NCBI GenBank assembly: GCA_963580455.1
Contig: OY756961.1
Span: 13,249,001-13,313,000 of the forward strand
Direction of reading: 5' to 3'
DNA length: 64,000 nt
DNA from: Euonymus europaeus
Taxonomy: Eukaryota > Streptophyta > Magnoliopsida > Celastrales > Celastraceae
The notes under the pieces are model-generated. The model saw only the letters and a program-made list of their open reading frames with translations. It ran no database searches and had not been told where the DNA came from. The position numbers were made by a program, and so were the translations under genes. Below are positions 62,470 through 64,000 of the stretch, piece after piece; the stretch's first letter is position 1; each line of letters opens with the position of its first letter.

Positions 62470-64000
62470 AGAAAGTTGGTGTTTTGGCATCGAAATAATG
62501 TAGGAAGCTTATACTCGTAAAAGTTGACAAAGAAGAACAAAAAATATTATATACCGAGCAACTTTGATAATCCGAAGTTGCTCAACTCTCTCTATGGAGG
62601 AGCTTTTAACGGTTTTGTCTATTGGTCATAGAATGTTGGTGTTTTGGCATCGAAATAATCTAGGAAGCTTATACTCGTAAAATTTGACATAGAAGAACAA
62701 TGAAAAGTCTATCCCGAGCAACTTTGATAGTCCGCAGTTGCTCAACTCTCTCTATGGAGGGGCTTTTAACGGTTTTGTCTATTTGTCATAGAAAGTTGGT
62801 GTTTTGGCATCGAAATAATGTAGGAAGCTTATAATCATAAAAGTTGACAGAGAAGAACAAAAAAAATTATATACCGAGCAACTTTGATAGTCCGAAGTTG
62901 CTCAACTCTCTCTATGGAGGAGCTTTTAACGGTTTTGTCTATTGGTCATAGAAAGTTGGTGTTTTGGCATCAATATAATGTAGGAAGCTTATACTCGTAA
63001 AATTTCACATAGAAGAACAATAAAAAGTCTATCCCGAACGACTTTCATAGTCCGAAGTTACTCAACTCTCTCTATGGAGGAGCTTTTAACGGTTTTGTCC
63101 ATTTGTCATAGAAAGTTGGTGTTTTGGCATCGAAATAATCTAGGAAGCTTATACTCGTAAAATTTGATGTAGAAGAACAATAAAAAGTCTATCCCGAGCA
63201 ACTTTCATAGTTCGAAGTTGCTCAACTCTCTCTATGGAGGAGCTTTTAACGGTTTTGTCCATTTGTCATAGAAAGTTGGTGTTTTGGCATCCATATAATG
63301 TAGGAAGCTTATACTCGTAAAATTTGACATAGGAAAACAATAAAAAGTCTATCCCGAGCAACTTTCATAGTCCGAAGTTGCTCAACTCTCTCTAAGGAGT
63401 AGCTTTTAACGGTTTTGTCCATTTTTCATAGAAAGTTTGTGTTTTGGCATCCATATAATGTAAGAAGCTTATACTCGTAAAATTTCACATAGAAGAACAA
63501 TAAAAAGTCTATCCTGAGCAACTTTCATAGTCCGAAGTTGCTCAACTCTCTCTATCGAGGAGCTTTTAACAGTTTTGTCCATTTGTCATAGAAAGTTGGT
63601 GTTTTGGCATCAATATAATGTTGGAAGCTTATACTCGTAAAATTTGACATAGAGGAACAATAAAAAGTCTATCCTGAGCAACTTTGATAGTCCGCAGTTG
63701 CTCAACTCTCTCTATGGAGGAGCTTTTAACGGTTTTGTCCATTTGTCATAGAAAGTTGGTGTTTTGGCATCAATATAATGTAGGAAGCTTATACTCGTAA
63801 AATTTCACATAGAAGAACAATAAAAAGTCTATCCCGAGCAACTTTCATAGTCCGAAGTTGCTCAACTCTCTCTATGGAGGAGCTTTTAACGGTTTTGTCC
63901 ATTTGTCAAAGAAAGTTGGTGTTTTAGCATCGAAATAATCTAGGAAGCTTATACTCATAAAATTTGACATATAGGAACAATAAAAAGTGTACACCGAGCA
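62470..64000. repeat. 44-monomer-spaced block, copy 2, cut by the window edge
   Basis: Copy of 55431-56960. It carries private differences such as GACAGAGAAG near 62847, CGAACGACTTTC near 63036, AGGAAAACAATAAAAAG near 63331 and CTATCGAGGAGC near 63552. The match is still running at the last base, inside a G monomer, so the true length of this repeat is unknown. Confidence 0.85.

Larger units (their letters stand above)
1..64000. repeat. 160-bp tandem satellite array filling the window
   Basis: The sequence is a head-to-tail array of a 160-bp monomer from the first base to the last. The AAGCTT-centred segment recurs every 160 bp, for example at 9245, 9405, 9565 and 9725. About 400 monomers fit and all have the same orientation. 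A typical monomer is about 37% GC by hand count. In order it holds AAGCTT and a variable A-rich left part, the inverted repeat GAGCAACTT/AAGTTGCTC near positions 52-79, a CTCTCTCTATGG pyrimidine stretch, the segment GGAGCTTTTAACGG, and a right part with CATAGAAAGTTGGTG. Single-base changes divide monomers into a dozen or more classes that recur in fixed orders. The period is not a multiple of three and stops occur in every frame, so it is not coding. A centromeric or pericentromeric role is inferred from architecture. The species is not identified; a plant is my best guess. Confidence 0.98.

Noticed and set aside
1..64000. CRISPR array
   Set aside because: The repeated unit is contiguous and 160 bp long with no unique spacers of constant size, and no cas genes are present.
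1..64000. CENP-B box (TTCG, four bases, A, two bases, CGGG)
   Set aside because: I checked the CGGG on the minus strand (from CCCG) and the TTCGG segments on the plus strand of typical monomers. The remaining fixed positions do not match.
1..64000. Bacterial-type promoters, such as TATAAT in the CAATATAATG segment with upstream TTGACA-like TTTGACATAG
   Set aside because: These strings recur in every monomer of an evident eukaryotic-type satellite with no downstream genes. They are part of the repeat unit.
1..64000. Telomeric repeats or rDNA spacer
   Set aside because: No TTTAGGG or TTAGGG runs and no recognisable rRNA segment were seen.
1..64000. Naming the satellite family or the species
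   Set aside because: The sequence resembles plant centromeric satellites in length and style, but I cannot match it to a named family from memory. A similarity search of one monomer against satellite databases would decide.

Overview
The whole 64 kb window is one uninterrupted head-to-tail array of a satellite DNA with a 160-bp monomer, about 400 copies. I see no gene, RNA gene, transposon, CRISPR array or unique sequence. All monomers lie in the same orientation and neither edge of the array is reached. A hand count of one common monomer gives about 37% GC. Most monomers carry a HindIII site (AAGCTT), which I use as monomer position 1.

Satellite DNA built this way, with a near-nucleosomal monomer, many diverged monomer classes and classes joined into higher-order repeats (HORs), is typical of eukaryotic centromeres and pericentromeres. 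A flowering plant seems most likely from monomer length and style. That is inference: I do not recognise the family by name and cannot fix the species.

Layout, left to right. (1) 1-14361: 9-monomer HORs of 1439 bp, an 11-monomer unit at 2052-3809, and a 4.8-kb block (30 monomers) present twice in tandem (4769-9564 and 9565-14361). (2) 14341-19460: a 2560-bp (16-monomer) block duplicated in tandem, with a nested 960-bp (6-monomer) periodicity. (3) About 19215-25840: a 13-monomer, 2079-bp HOR in tandem, which is the clearest unit and is used here to define monomer classes D, T, V, M, C', G, E, K, P, V2, C, G2 and E2. (4) 25841-36389: shuffled monomers with a 4320-bp (27-monomer) duplication. 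(5) 36390-45280: two versions of a 4.48-kb (28-monomer) unit. (6) 45281-52090: overlapping 6-, 11- and 36-monomer duplications. (7) 52091-64000: mixed order with a 1440-bp (9-monomer) tandem duplication at 59108-62046 and a 7040-bp (44-monomer) spaced copy that runs off the right end.

Every spacing is close to a whole multiple of 160 bp, as expected if the array evolves by in-register unequal exchange. Several monomers are chimeras of two classes and mark exchange points. The most notable internal signal is a 9-bp inverted repeat (GAGCAACTT, 10-bp loop, AAGTTGCTC) in the middle of the monomer. It is intact in some classes and damaged in others, so each HOR carries a fixed pattern of intact and broken dyads. 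This is the best candidate for a functional element in the window, but no function is shown by the sequence alone.
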